Shown here one piece after another: positions 39,857-50,690 of a stretch of DNA of 64,000 bases. Source of the stretch: Excoecaria cochinchinensis (lineage: Eukaryota > Streptophyta > Magnoliopsida > Malpighiales > Euphorbiaceae); NCBI GenBank assembly GCA_947683425.1, contig CANTUQ010000343.1, forward strand, positions 124,001-188,000, written 5' to 3'. The position numbers and the translations under genes were made by a program. The stretch's first letter is position 1, and each line of letters begins with the position of its first letter. The notes under the pieces were generated by a model, which saw only the letters and a program-made list of their open reading frames with translations, ran no database searches and was not told the origin of the DNA.

Positions 39857-39870
39857 TCAGGAAAACCTGA
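39857..39870. other. Dyad 1, TCAGG-AAAA-CCTGA (reference copy)
   Basis: Positions 19-32 form an inverted repeat with 5 bp arms around an AAAA centre. It is kept in nearly all monomers. It is removed by the 6 bp deletion class in domain II and is lengthened to 6 bp arms (TCAGGA-AA-TCCTGA) by the A27T variant of domain III. Short dyads are common in centromeric satellites and can favour cruciform extrusion or protein binding; no such role is shown here. Confidence 0.85.
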
Positions 39871-39919
39871 TCGGAATAGCTACTGGGAGCCTGCCGGTCA
39901 CAATGCGTCGAGGATTGGC

Positions 39920-39938
39920 TTCGTCGTGATCTGACGAA
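39920..39938. other. Dyad 2, TTCGTC-N7-GACGAA (reference copy)
   Basis: Positions 82-87 and 95-100 are exact inverted repeats of 6 bp separated by GTGATCT. The G90C variant allows an alternative, tighter pairing of TCGTC (86-90) with GACGA (95-99) around ATCT. The 22 bp deletion class begins just after this dyad. Function unknown. Confidence 0.85.
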
Positions 39939-39971
39939 TTTTTACGGGCTTCTGAAGGCATTATACTAGGG

Positions 39972-40001
39972 GAAATCGCCGAAATCGAGAAATCGCCGAA
40001 A
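39972..40001. repeat. Internal slippage module, three GAAATCG copies
   Basis: GAAATCG starts at positions 134, 143 and 151, and a related GAAAGTG follows at 160. The 12-mer AAATCGCCGAAA occurs twice, at 135-146 and 152-163, 17 bp apart. Copy spacings are therefore 9, 8 and 17 bp. These are the deletion sizes of the 167, 168 and 159 bp monomers, so this module is the main source of length variation. The mechanism (replication slippage or misaligned pairing between the short direct repeats) is inferred from the match in lengths. Confidence 0.92.
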
Positions 40002-41070
40002 GTGGTGAAATTTTGGATCCGGGTCGAATAATTCAGGAAAACCTGATCGGAATAGCTACTGGGAGCCTGCCGGTCACAATGCGTCGAGGATTGGCTTCGT
40101 CGTGATCTGACGAATTTTTACGGGCTTCTGAAGGCATTATACTAGGGGAAATCGCCGAAATCGAGAAATTGCCGAAAGTGGTGAAATTTTGGATCCGGGT
40201 CGAATAATTCAGGAAAACCTGATCGGAATAGCTACTGGGAGCCTGCCGGTCACATTGCGTCGAGGATTGGCTTCGTCGTGATCTGACGAATTTTTACGGG
40301 CTTCTGAAGGCATTATACTAGGGGAAATCGCCGAAATCGAGAAATCGCCGAAAGTGGTGAAATTTTGGATCCGGGTCGAATAATTCAGGAAAACCTGATC
40401 GGAATAGCTACTGGGAGCCTGCCGGTCACAATGCGTCGAGGATTGGCTTCTTCGTGATCTGACGAATTTTTACGGGCTTCTGAAGGCATTATACTAGGGG
40501 AAATCGCCGAAATCGAGAAATCGCCGAAAGTGGTGAAATTTTGGATCCGGGTCGAATAATTCAGGAAAACCTGATCGGAATAGCTACTGGGAGCCTGCCG
40601 GTCACAATGCGTCGAGGATTGGCTTCGTCGTGATCTGACGAATTTTTACGGGCTTCTGAAGGCATTATACTAGGGGAAATCGCCGAAATCGAGAAATCGC
40701 CGAAAGTGGTGAAATTTTGGATCCGGGTCGAATAATTCAGGAAAACCTGATCGGAATAGCTACTGGGAGCCTGCCGGTCACAATGCGTCGAGGATTGGCT
40801 TCGTCGTGATCTGACGAATTTTTACGGGCTTCTGAAGGCATTATACTAGGGGAAATCGCCGAAATCGAGAAATCGCCGAAAGTGGTGAAATTTTGGATCC
40901 GGGTCGAATAATTCAGGAAAACCTGATCGGAATAGCTACTGGGAGCCTGCCGGTCACAATGCGTCGAGGATTGGCTTCGTCGTGATCTGACGAATTTTTA
41001 CGGGCTTCTGAAGGCATTATACTAGGGGAAATCGCCGAAATCGAGAAATCGCCGAAAGTGGTGAAATTTT

Positions 41071-42126
41071 GGATCCGGGTCGAATAATTCAGGAAATCCT
41101 GATCGAAATAGCTACTGGGAGCCTGCCGGTCACAATGCGTCGAGGATTGGCTTCGTCGTCATCTGACGAATTTTTACGGGCTTCTGAAGGCATTATACTA
41201 GGGGAAATCGCCGAAATCGAGAAATCGCCGAAAGTGGTGAAATTTTGGATCCGGGTCGAATAATTCAGGAAAACCTGATCGGAATAGCTACTGGGAGCCT
41301 GCTGGTCACAATGCGTCGAGGATTGGCTTCGTCGTGATCTGACGAATTTTTACGGGCTTCTGAAGGCATTATAGTAGGGGAAATCGCCGAAATCGAGAAA
41401 TCGCCGAAAGTGGTGAAATTTTGGATCCGGGTCGAATAATTCAGGAAATCCTGATCGAAATAGCTACTGGGAGCCTGCCGGTCACAATGCGTCGAGGATT
41501 GGCTTCGTCGTCATCTGACGAATTTTTACGGGGTTCTGAAGGCATTATACTAGGGGAAATCGCCGAAATCGAGAAATCGCCGAAAGTGGTGAAATTTTGG
41601 ATCCGGGTCGAATAATTCAGGAAAACCTGATCGGAATAGCTACTGGGAGCCTGCCGATCACAATGCGTCGAGGATTGGCTTCGTCGTGATCTGACGAATT
41701 TTTACGGGCTTCTGAAGGCATTATACTAGGGGAAATCGCCGAAATCGAGAAATCGCCGAAAGTGGTGAAATTTTGGATCCGGGTCGAATAATTCAGGAAA
41801 TCCTGATCGAAATAGCTACTGGGAGCCTGCCGGTCACAATGCGTCGAGGATTGGCTTCGTCGTCATCTGACGAATTTTTACGGGCTTCTGAAGGCATTAT
41901 ACTAGGGGAAATCGCCGAAATCGAGAAATCGCCGAAAGTGGTGAAATTTTGGATCCGGGTCGAATAATTCAGGAAAACCTGATCGGAATAGCTACTGGGA
42001 GCCTGCCGGTCACAATGCGTCGAGGATTGGCTTCGTCGTGATCTGACGAATTTTTACGGGCTTCTGAAGGCATTATACTAGGGGAAATCGCCGAAATCGA
42101 GAAATCGCCGAAAGTGGTGAAATTTT
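41071..42126. repeat. 352 bp dimeric higher-order repeat, three units
   Basis: A marked monomer (A27T, G36A, G90C) starts at 41071, 41423 and 41775, each followed by a near-consensus monomer. The 352 bp step is exact. The marked copies read AGGAAATCCTGATCG and GTCGTCATCTGACG; G90C removes the in-frame TGA of GTGATC, so a short open frame appears only in these copies. Private changes such as GCTGGTCAC (41303) and GGGGTTCTG (41530) separate the units. Confidence 0.9.
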
Positions 42127-42478
42127 GGATCCGGGTCGAATAATTCAGGAAAACCTGATCGGAATAGCTACTGGGAGCCTGCCGGTCACAATGCGTCGAG
42201 GATTGGCTTCGTCGTGATCTCACGAATTTTTACGGGCTTCTGAAGGCATTATACTAGGGGAAATCGCCGAAATCGAGAAATCGCCGAAAGTGGTGAAATT
42301 TTGGATCCGGGTCGAATAATTCAGGAAAACCTGATCGGAATAGCTACTGGGAGCCTTCCGGTCACAATGCGTCGAGGATTGGCTTCGTCGTGATCTGACG
42401 AATTTTTACGGGCTTCTGAAGGCATTATACTAGGGGAAATCGCCGAAATCGAGAAATCGCCGAAAGTGGTGAAATTTT
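42127..42478. repeat. Fragment of the 1919 bp unit inside the dimer region
   Basis: GATCTCACG (C at 42221) and GCCTTCCGG (TT at 42356) are 135 bp apart, exactly as in the 1919 bp unit (36254 and 36389). The two marks are not seen together elsewhere outside that unit, so this dimer of monomers probably came from it by exchange or conversion. Confidence 0.7.
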
Positions 42479-42830
42479 GGATCCGGGTCGAATAATTCAG
42501 GAAAACCTGATCGGAATAGCTACTGGGAGCCTGCCGGTCACAATGCGTCGAGGATTGGCTTCGTCGTGATCTGACGAATTTTTACGGGCTTCTGAAGGCA
42601 TTATACTAGGGGAAATCGCCGAAATCGAGAAATCGCCGAAAGTGGTGAAATTTTGGATCCGGGTCGAATAATTCAGGAAAACCTGATCGGAATAGCTACT
42701 GGGAGCCTGCCGGTCACAATGCGTCGAGGATTGGCTTCGTCGTGATCTGACGAATTTTTACGGGCTTCTGAAGGCATTCTACTAGGGGAAATCGCCGAAA
42801 TCGAGAAATCGCCGAAAGTGGTGAAATTTT

Positions 42831-43534
42831 GGATCCGGGTCGAATAATTCAGGAAATCCTGATCGAAATAGCTACTGGGAGCCTGCCGGTCACAATGCGT
42901 CGAGGATTGGCTTCGTCGTCATCTGACGAATTTTTACGGGCTTCTGAAGGCATTATACTAGGGGAAATCGCCGAAATCGAGAAATCGCCGAAAGTGGTGA
43001 AATTTTGGATCCGGGTCGAATAATTCAGGAAAACCTGATCGGAATAGCTACTGGGAGCCTGCCGGTCACAATGCGTCGAGGATTGGCTTCGTCGTGATCT
43101 GACGAATTTTTACGGGCTTCTGAAGGCATTATATTAGGGGAAATCGCCGAAATCGAGAAATCGCCGAAAGTGGTGAAATTTTGGATCCGGGTCGAATAAT
43201 TCAGGAAATCCTGATCGAAATAGCTACTGGGAGCCTGCCGGTCACAATGCGTCGAGGATTGGCTTCGTCGTCATCTGACGAATTTTTACGGGCTTCTGAA
43301 GGCATTATACTAGGGGAAATCGCCGAAATCGAGAAATCGCCGAAAGTGGTGAAATTTTGGATCCGGGTCGAATAATTCAGGAAAACCTGATCGGGATAGC
43401 TACTGGGAGCCTGCCGGTCACAATGCGTCGAGGATTGGCTTCGTCGTGATCTGACGAATTTTTACGGGCTTCTGAAGGCATTATACTAGGGGAAATCGCC
43501 GAAATCGAGAAATCGCCGAAAGTGGTGAAATTTT
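42831..43534. repeat. 352 bp dimer block, two units
   Basis: Marked monomers start at 42831 and 43183, 1760 bp (10 monomers) after the first two of the preceding block. Private changes: CATTCTACT at about 42777, TATATTAGG at about 43131, GATCGGGATAG at about 43394. Confidence 0.88.
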
Positions 43535-43612
43535 GGATCCGGGTCGAATAATTCAGGAAAACCTGATCGGAATAGCTACTGGGAGCCTGCCGGTCACAAT
43601 GCGTCGAGGATT

Positions 43613-43642
43613 GGCTTCGTCGTGATCGGCTTCGTCGTGATC
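43613..43642. repeat. 15 bp tandem duplication making the only 191 bp monomer
   Basis: GGCTTCGTCGTGATC occurs twice head to tail (43613-43627 and 43628-43642). It duplicates the left arm and most of the loop of dyad 2. It is the only length gain I found in 367 monomers and is not shared with any other copy, so it is probably young or a sequencing or assembly event. Confidence 0.9.
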
Positions 43643-44429
43643 TGACGAATTTTTACGGGCTTCTGAAGGCATTATACTAGGGGAAATCGCCGAAATCGAG
43701 AAATCGCCGAAAGTGGTGAAATTTTGGATCCGGGTCGAATAATTCAGGAAAACCTGATCGGAATAGCTACTGGGAGCCTGCCGGTCATAATGCGTCGAGG
43801 ATTGGCTTCGTCGTGATCTGACGAATTTTTACGGGCTTCTGAAGGCATTATACTAGGGGAAATCGCCGAAATCGAGAAATTGCCGAAAGTGGTGAAATTT
43901 TTGATCCGGGTCGAATAATTCAGGAAAACCTGATCGGAATAGCTACTGGGAGCCTGCCGGTCACAATGCGTCGAGGATTGGCTTCGTCGTGATCTGACGA
44001 ATTTTTACGGGCTTCTGAAGGCATTATACTAGGGGAAATCGCCGAAATCGAGAAATCGCCGAAAGTGGTGAAATTTTGGATCCGGGTCGAATAATTCAGG
44101 AAAACCTAATCGGAATAGCTACTGGGAGCCTGCCGGTCACAATGCGTCGAGGATTGGCTTCGTCGTGATCTGACGAATTTTTACGGGCTTCTGAAGGCAT
44201 TATACTAGGGGAAATCGCCGAAATCGAGAAATCGCCGAAAGTGGTGAAATTTTGCATCCGGGTCGAATAATTCAGGAAAACCTGATCGGAATAGCTACTG
44301 GGAGCCTGCCGGTCACAATGCGTCGAGGATTGGTTTCGTCGTGATCTGACGAATTTTTACGGGCTTCTGAAGGCATTATACTAGGGGAAATCGCCGAAAT
44401 CGAGAAATCGCCGAAAGTGGTGAAATTTT

Positions 44430-45485
44430 GGATCCGGGTCGAATAATTCAGGAAATCCTGATCGAAATAGCTACTGGGAGCCTTCCGGTCACAATGCGTC
44501 GAGGATTGGCTTCGTCGTCATCTGACGAATTTTTACGGGCTTCTGAAGGCATTATACTAGGGGAAATCGCCGAAATCGAGAAATCGCCGAAAGTGGTGAA
44601 ATTTTGGATCCGGTTCGAATAATTCAGGAAAACCTGATCGGAATAGCTACTGGGAGCCTGCCGGTCACAATGCGTCGAGGATTGGCTTCGTCGTGATCTG
44701 ACGAATTTTTACGGGCTTCTGAAGGCATTATACTAGGGGAAATCGCCGAAATCGAGAAATCGCCGAAAGTGGTGAAATTTTGGATCCGGGTCGAATAATT
44801 CAGGAAATCCTGATCGAAATAGCTACTGGGAGCCTGCCGGTCACAATGCGTCGAGGATTGGCTTCGTCGTCATCTGACGAATTTTTACGGGCTTCTGAAG
44901 GCATTATACTAGGGGAAATCGCCGAAATCGAGAAATCGCCGAAAGTGGTGAAATTTTGGATCCGGGTCGAATAATTCAGGAAAACCTGATCGGAATAGCT
45001 ACTGGGAGCCTGCCGGTCACAATGCGTCGAGGATTGGCTTCGTCGTGATCTGACGAATTTTTACGGGCTTCTGAAGGCATTATACTAGGGGAAATCGCCG
45101 AAATCGAGAAATCGCCGAAAGTGGTGAAATTTTGGATCCGGGTCGAATAATTCAGGAAATCCTGATCGAAATAGCTACTGGGAGCCTGCCGGTCACAATG
45201 CGTCGAGGATTGGCTTCGTCGTCATCTGACGAATTTTTACGGGCTTCTGAAGGCATTATACTAGGGGAATTCGCCGAAATCGAGAAATCGCCGAAAGTGG
45301 TGAAATTTTGGATCCGGGTCGAATAATTCAGGAAAACCTGATCGGAATAGCTACTGGGAGCCTGCCGGTCACAATGCGTCGAGGATTGGCTTCGTCGTGA
45401 TCTGACGAATTTTTACGGGCTTCTGAAGGCATTATACTAGGGGAAATCGCCGAAATCGAGAAATCGCCGAAAGTGGTGAAATTTT
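44430..45485. repeat. 352 bp dimer block, three units
   Basis: Marked monomers (A27T, G36A, G90C) start at 44430, 44782 and 45134. The first has GCCTTCCGG in addition; the monomer after it begins GGATCCGGTTCG. The third has GGGGAATTCGCC. Same alternating design as the two earlier blocks. Confidence 0.88.
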
Positions 45486-45837
45486 GGATCCGGGTCGAAT
45501 AATTCAGGAAAACCTGATCGGAATAGCTACTGGGAGCCTGCCGGTCACAATGCGTCGAGGATTGGCTTCGTTGTGATCTGACGAATTTTTACGGGCTTCT
45601 GAAGGCATTATACTAGGGGAAATCGCCGAAATCGAGAAATCGCCGAAAGTGGTGAAATTTTGGATCCGGGTCGAATAATTCAGGAAAACCTGATCGGAAT
45701 AGCTGCTGGGAGCCTGCCGGTCACAATGCGTCGAGGATTGGCTTCGTCGTGATCTGACGAATTTTTACGGGCTTCTGAAGGCATTATACTAGGGGAAATC
45801 GCCGAAATCGAGAAATCGCCGAAAGTGGTGAAATTTT

Positions 45838-46013
45838 GGATCCGGGTCGAATAATTCAGGAAAACCTGATCGAAATAGCTACTGGGAGCCTGCCGGTCAC
45901 AATGCGTCGAGGATTGGCTTCGTCGTCATCTGACGAATTTTTACGGGCTTCTGAAGGCATTATACTAGGGGAAATCGCCGAAATCGAGAAATCGCCGAAA
46001 GTGGTGAAATTTT
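45838..46013. repeat. Recombinant marked monomer, G36A and G90C without A27T
   Basis: This copy reads AGGAAAACCTGATCGAAATAG and later GTCGTCATC, so it has the right part of the dimer-type haplotype joined to a consensus left part. The switch lies between positions 27 and 36, within dyad 1. It is the last monomer of domain III; the next copy begins the C70 domain. Confidence 0.82.
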
Positions 46014-48590
46014 GGATCCGGGTCGAATAATTCAGGAAAACCTGATCGGAATAGCTACTGGGAGCCTGCCGGTCACAATGCGCCGAGGATTGGCTTCGTC
46101 GTGATCTGACGAATTTTTACGGGCTTCTGAAGGCATTATACTAGGGGAAATCGCCGAAATCGCCGAAAGTGGTGAAATTTTGGATCCGGGTCGAATAATT
46201 CAAGAAAACCTGATCGAAATAGCTACTGGGAGCCTGCCGGTCACAATGCGCCGAGGATTGGCTTCGTCGTGATCTGACGAATTTTTACGGGCTTCTGAAG
46301 GCATTATACTAGGGGAAATCGCCGAAATCGAGAAATCGCCGAAAGTGGTGAAATTTTGGATCCGGGTCGAATAATTCAGGAAAACCTGATCGGAATAGCT
46401 ACTGGGAGCCTGCCGGTCACAATGCGCCGAGGATTGGCTTCGTCGTGATCTGACGAATTTTTACGGGCTTTTGAAGGCATTATACTAGGGGAAATCGCCG
46501 AAATCGAGAAATCGCCGAAAGTGGTGAAATTTTGGATCCGGGTCGAATAATTCAGGAAAACCTGATCGGAATAGCTACTGGGAGCCTGCCGGTCACAATG
46601 CGCCGAGGATTGGCTTCGTCGTGATCTGACGAATTTTTACGGGCTTCTGAAGGCATTATAATAGGGGAAATCGCCGAAATCGAGAAATCGCCGAAAGTGG
46701 TGAAATTTTGGATCCGGGTCGAATAATTCAGGAAAACCTGATCGGAATAGCTACTGGAAGCCTGCCGGACACAATGCGCCGAGGATTGGCTTCGTCGTGA
46801 TCTGACGAATTTTTACGGGCTTCTGAAGGCATTATACTAGGGGAAATCGCCGAAATCGAGAAATCGCCGAAAGTGGTGAAATTTTGGATCCGGGTCGAAT
46901 AATTCAGGAAAACCTGATCGGAATAGCTACTGGGAGCCTGCCGGTCACAATGCGCCGAGGATTGGCTTCGTCGTGATCTGACGAATTTTTACGGGCTTCT
47001 GAAGGCATTATACTAGGGGAAATCGCCGAAATCGAGAAATCGCCGAAAGTGGTGAAATTTTGGATCCGGGTCGAATAATTCAGGAAAACCTGATCGGAAT
47101 AGCTACTGGGAGCCTGCCGGTCACAATGCGCCGAGGATTGGCTTCGTCGTGATCTGACGAATTTTTACGGGCTTCTGAAGGCATTATACTAGGGGAAATC
47201 GCCGAAATCGCCGAAAGTGGTGAAATTTTGGATCCGGGTCGAATAATTCAGGAAAACCTGATCGGAATAGCTACTGGGAGCCTGCCGGTCACAATGCGCC
47301 GAGGATTGGCTTCGTCGTGATCTGACGAATTTTTACGGGCTTCTGAAGGCATTATACTAGGGGAAATCGCCGAAATCGAGAAATCGCCGAAAGTGGTGAA
47401 ATTTTGGATCCGGGTCGAATAATTAAGGAAAACCTGATCGGAATAGCTACTGGGAGCCTGCCGGTCACAATGCGCCGAGGATTGGCTTCGTCGTGATCTG
47501 ACGAATTTTTACGGGCTTCTGAAGGCATTATACTAGGGGAAATCGCCGAAATCGAGAAATCGCCGAAAGTGGTGAAATTTTGGATCCGGGTCGAATAATT
47601 AAGGAAAACCTGATCGGAATAGCTACTGGGAGCCTGCCGGTCACAATGCGCCGAGGATTGGCTTCGTCGTGATCTGACGAATTTTTACGGGCTTCTGAAG
47701 GCATTATACTAGGGGAAATCGCCGAAATCGAGAAATCGCCGAAAGTGGTGAAATTTTGGATCCGGATCGAATAATTCAGGAAAACCTGATCGGAATAGCT
47801 ACTGGGAGCCTGCCGGTCACAATGCGCCGAGGATTGGCTTCGTCGTGATCTGACGAATTTTTACGGGCTTCTGAAGGCATTATACTAGGGGAAATCGCCG
47901 AAATCGAGAAATCGCCGAAAGTGGTGAAATTTTGGATCCGGGTCGAATAATTCAGGAAAACCTGATCGGAATAGCTACTGGGAGCCTGCCGGTCACAATG
48001 CGCCGAGGATTGGCTTCGTCGTGATCTGACGAATTTTTACGGGCTTCTGAAGGCATTATACTAGGGGAAATCGCCGAAATCGCCGAAAGTGGTGAAATTT
48101 TGGATCCGGGTCGAATAATTCAGGAAAACCTGATCGGAATAGCTACTGGGAGCCTGCCGGTCACAATGCGCCGAGGATTGGCTTCGTCGTGATCTGACGA
48201 ATTTTTACGGGCTTCTGAAGGCATTATACTAGGGGAAATCGCCGAAATCGAGAAATCGCCGAAAGTGGTGAAATTTTGGATCCGGGTCGAATAATTCAGG
48301 AAAACCTGATCGGAATAGCTACTGGGAGCCTGCCGGTCACAATGCGCCGAGGATTGGCTTCGTCGTGATCTGACGAATTTTTACGGGCTTTTGAAGGCAT
48401 TATACTAGGGGAAATCGCCGAAATCGAGAAATCGCCGAAAGTGGTGAAATTTTGGATCCGGGTCGAATAATTCAGGAAAACCTGATCGGAATAGCTACTT
48501 GGAGCCTGCCGGTCACAATGCGTCGAGGATTGGCTTCGTCGTGATCTGACGAATTTTTACGGGCTTCTGAAGGCATTATACTAGGGGAAA
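46014..48590. repeat. C70 block with a short 1920 bp (11-monomer) repeat
   Basis: GGGCTTTTGAAGG recurs at 46469 and 48389, and a 168 bp monomer precedes it by the same distance in both places (about 46150 and 48070). 11 x 176 minus 2 x 8 is 1920. The match covers only about 0.45 kb. Two adjacent copies with AATTAAGGAAAACC (about 47421 and 47597) show a one-monomer duplication. Confidence 0.7.
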
Positions 48591-50690
48591 TCGCCGAAAT
48601 CGCCGAAAGTGGTGAAATTTTGGATCCGGGTCGAATAATTCAGGAAAACCTGATCGGAATAGCTACTGGGAGCCTGCCGGTCACAATGCGCCGAGGATTG
48701 GCTTCGTCGTGATCTGACGAATTTTTACGGGCTTCTGAAGGCATTATACTAGGGGAAATCGGAGAAATCGCTGAAAGTGGTGAAATTTTGGATCCGGGTC
48801 GAATAATTCAGGAAAACCTGATCGGAATAGCTACTGGGAGCCTGCCGGTCACAATGCGCCGAGGATTGGCTTCGTCGTGATCTGACGAATTTTTACGGGC
48901 TTCTGAAGGCATTATACTAGGGGAAATCGCCGAAATCGAGAAATCGCCGAAAGTGGTGAAATTTTGGATCCGGGTCGAATAATTCAGGAAAACCTGATCG
49001 GAATAGCTACTGGGAGCCTGCCGGTCACAATGCGCTGAGGATTGGCTTCGTCGTGATCTGACGAATTTTTACGGGCTTCTGAAGGCATTATACTAGGGGA
49101 AATCGCCGAAATCGAGAAATCGCCGAAAGTGGTGAAATTTTGGATCCGGGTCGAATAATTCAGGAAAACCTGATCGGAATAGCTACTGGGAGCCTGCCGG
49201 TCACAATGCGCCGAGGATTGGCTTCGTCGTGATCTGACGAATTTTTACGGGCTTCTGAAGGCATTATACTAGGGGAAATCGCCGAAATCGAGAAATAGCC
49301 GAAAGTGGTGAAATTTTGGATCCGGGTCGAATAATTCAGGAAAACCTGATCGGAATACCTACTGGGAGCCTGCCGGTCACAATGCGCCGAGGATTGGCTT
49401 CGTCGTGATCTGACGAATTTTTACGGGCTTCTGAAGGCATTATACTAGGGGAAATCGCCGAAATCGAGAAATCGCCGAAATTGGTGAAATTTTGGATCCG
49501 GGTCGAATAATTCAGGAAAACCTGATCGGAATAGCTACTGGGAGCCTGCCGGTCACAATGCGCCGAGGATTGGCTTCGTCGTGATCTGACGAATTTTTAC
49601 GGGCTTCTGAAGGCATTATACTAGGGGAAATCGCTGAAATCGAGAAATCGCTGAAAGTGGTGAAATTTTGGATCCGGGTCGAATAATTCAGGAAAACCTG
49701 ATCGGAATAGCTACTTGGAGCCTGCCGGTCACAATGCGTCGAGGATTGGCTTCGTCGTGATCTGACGAATTTTTACGGGCTTCTGAAGGCATTATAATAG
49801 GGGAAATCGCCGAAATCGCCGAAAGTGGTGAAATTTTGGATCCGGGTCGAATAATTCAGGAAAACCTGATCGGAATAGCTACTGGGAGCCTGCCGGTCAC
49901 AATGCGCCGAGGATTGGCTTCGTCGTGATCTGACGAATTTTTACGGGCTTCTGAAGGCATTATACTAGGGGAAATCGGAGAAATCGCTGAAAGTGGTGAA
50001 ATTTTGGATCCGGGTCAAATAATTCAGGAAAACCTGATCGGAATAGCTACTGGGAGCCTGCCGGTCACAATGCGCCGAGGATTGGCTTCGTCGTGATCTG
50101 ACGAATTTTTACGGGCTTCTGAAGGCATTATACTAGGGGAAATCGCCGAAATCGAGAAATCGCCGAAAGTGGTGAAATTTTGGATCCGGGTCGAATAATT
50201 CAGGAAAACCTGATCGGAATAGCTACTGGGAGCCTGCCGGTCACAATGCGCCGAGGATTGGCTTCGTCGTGATCTGACGAATTTTTACGGGCTTCTGAAG
50301 GCATTATACTAGGGGAAATCGCTGAAATCGAGAAATCGCTGAAAGTGGTGAAATTTTGGATCCGGGTCGAATAATTCAGGAAAACCTGATCGGAATAGCT
50401 ACTTGGAGCCTGCCGGTCACAATGCGTCGAGGATTGGCTTCGTCGTGATCTGACGAATTTTTACGGGCTTCTGAAGGCATTATACTAGGGGAAATCGCCG
50501 AAATCGCCGAAAGTGGTGAAATTTTGGATCCGGGTCGAATAATTCAGGAAAACCTGATCGGAATAGCTACTGGGAGCCTGCCGGTCACAATGCGCCGAGG
50601 ATTGGCTTCGTCGTGATCTGACGAATTTTTACGGGCTTCTGAAGGCATTATACTAGGGGAAATCGGAGAAATCGCTGAAAGTGGTGAAAT
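48591..50690. repeat. 1216 bp and 688 bp repeat steps
   Basis: The variant ATCGGAGAAATCGCTG (8 bp deletion) has its GGAG at 48761, 49977 and 50665, steps of 1216 (7 monomers minus 16) and 688 (4 monomers minus 16). Each is preceded by a GCCGAAATCGCC 168 bp monomer and, before that, by CTACTTGGAGCC (about 48496, 49711 and 50399). The three marks form one haplotype repeated three times. Confidence 0.82.

Larger units (their letters stand above)
39839..40014. repeat. Reference copy of the 176 bp monomer
   Basis: This copy matches the consensus I derived by eye (T at position 70) and serves as numbering reference: position 1 is base 39839. By hand count it has 51 G, 34 C and 15 CpG, so 48% G+C, a G-rich top strand and a CpG observed/expected of about 1.5. 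Landmarks: GGATCC at 1-6; GATC at 2-5, 31-34 and 90-93; CCGG at 5-8 and 56-59; dyad at 19-32; dyad at 82-100; T-tract at 101-105; GAAATCG slippage module at 134-163; AAATTT at 170-175. Since GGATCC is present in most copies, a BamHI digest should give a 176 bp ladder. Confidence 0.95.
39275..41070. repeat. Near-consensus monomers before the dimer block
   Basis: About ten copies of 176 bp close to consensus, with scattered private changes only: AATTTAAAAAAACC (about 39327), ATGCATCG (39553), GGGAGACTG (39713), AAATTGCCG (40168), CACATTGCG (40252), GGCTTCTTCG (40447). No shared higher-order markers. It is the best place in the window to read the unmodified consensus. Confidence 0.85.
28450..46013. 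repeat. Domain III: T70 monomers with A27T/G36A variants
   Basis: Position 70 is almost always T. Markers are GGTCAATATGCG (two-base change CACA to CAAT), GGGTCTAATAA, AGTGATGAAAT, AGGAAATCC with GATCGAAATAG (A27T, G36A), GTCGTCATC (G90C), GATCTCACG and GCCTTCCGG. It starts with two consecutive copies of GCAGAAAGTGGTAAAATTTTT (about 28430 and 28606). Only two short (159 bp) monomers and one long (191 bp) monomer interrupt the 176 bp rhythm. Confidence 0.9.

Noticed and set aside
39839..39944. RNA polymerase III promoter and terminator (B-box-like GGGTCGAATAA, T5 at positions 101-105)
   Set aside because: GGGTCGAATAA matches 8 of 11 positions of the tRNA B box, but lacks the final CC, and no acceptable A box lies at normal distance upstream. 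Likely chance in a repeated unit; small-RNA or nascent transcript data would be needed.
39839..40014. CENP-B box in the monomer
   Set aside because: I looked for the core TTCGnnnnAnnCGGG on both strands of the consensus. The nearest is TTCGTCAGATCACGA on the minus strand, which lacks the CGGG end. No match, so no claim of CENP-B binding.
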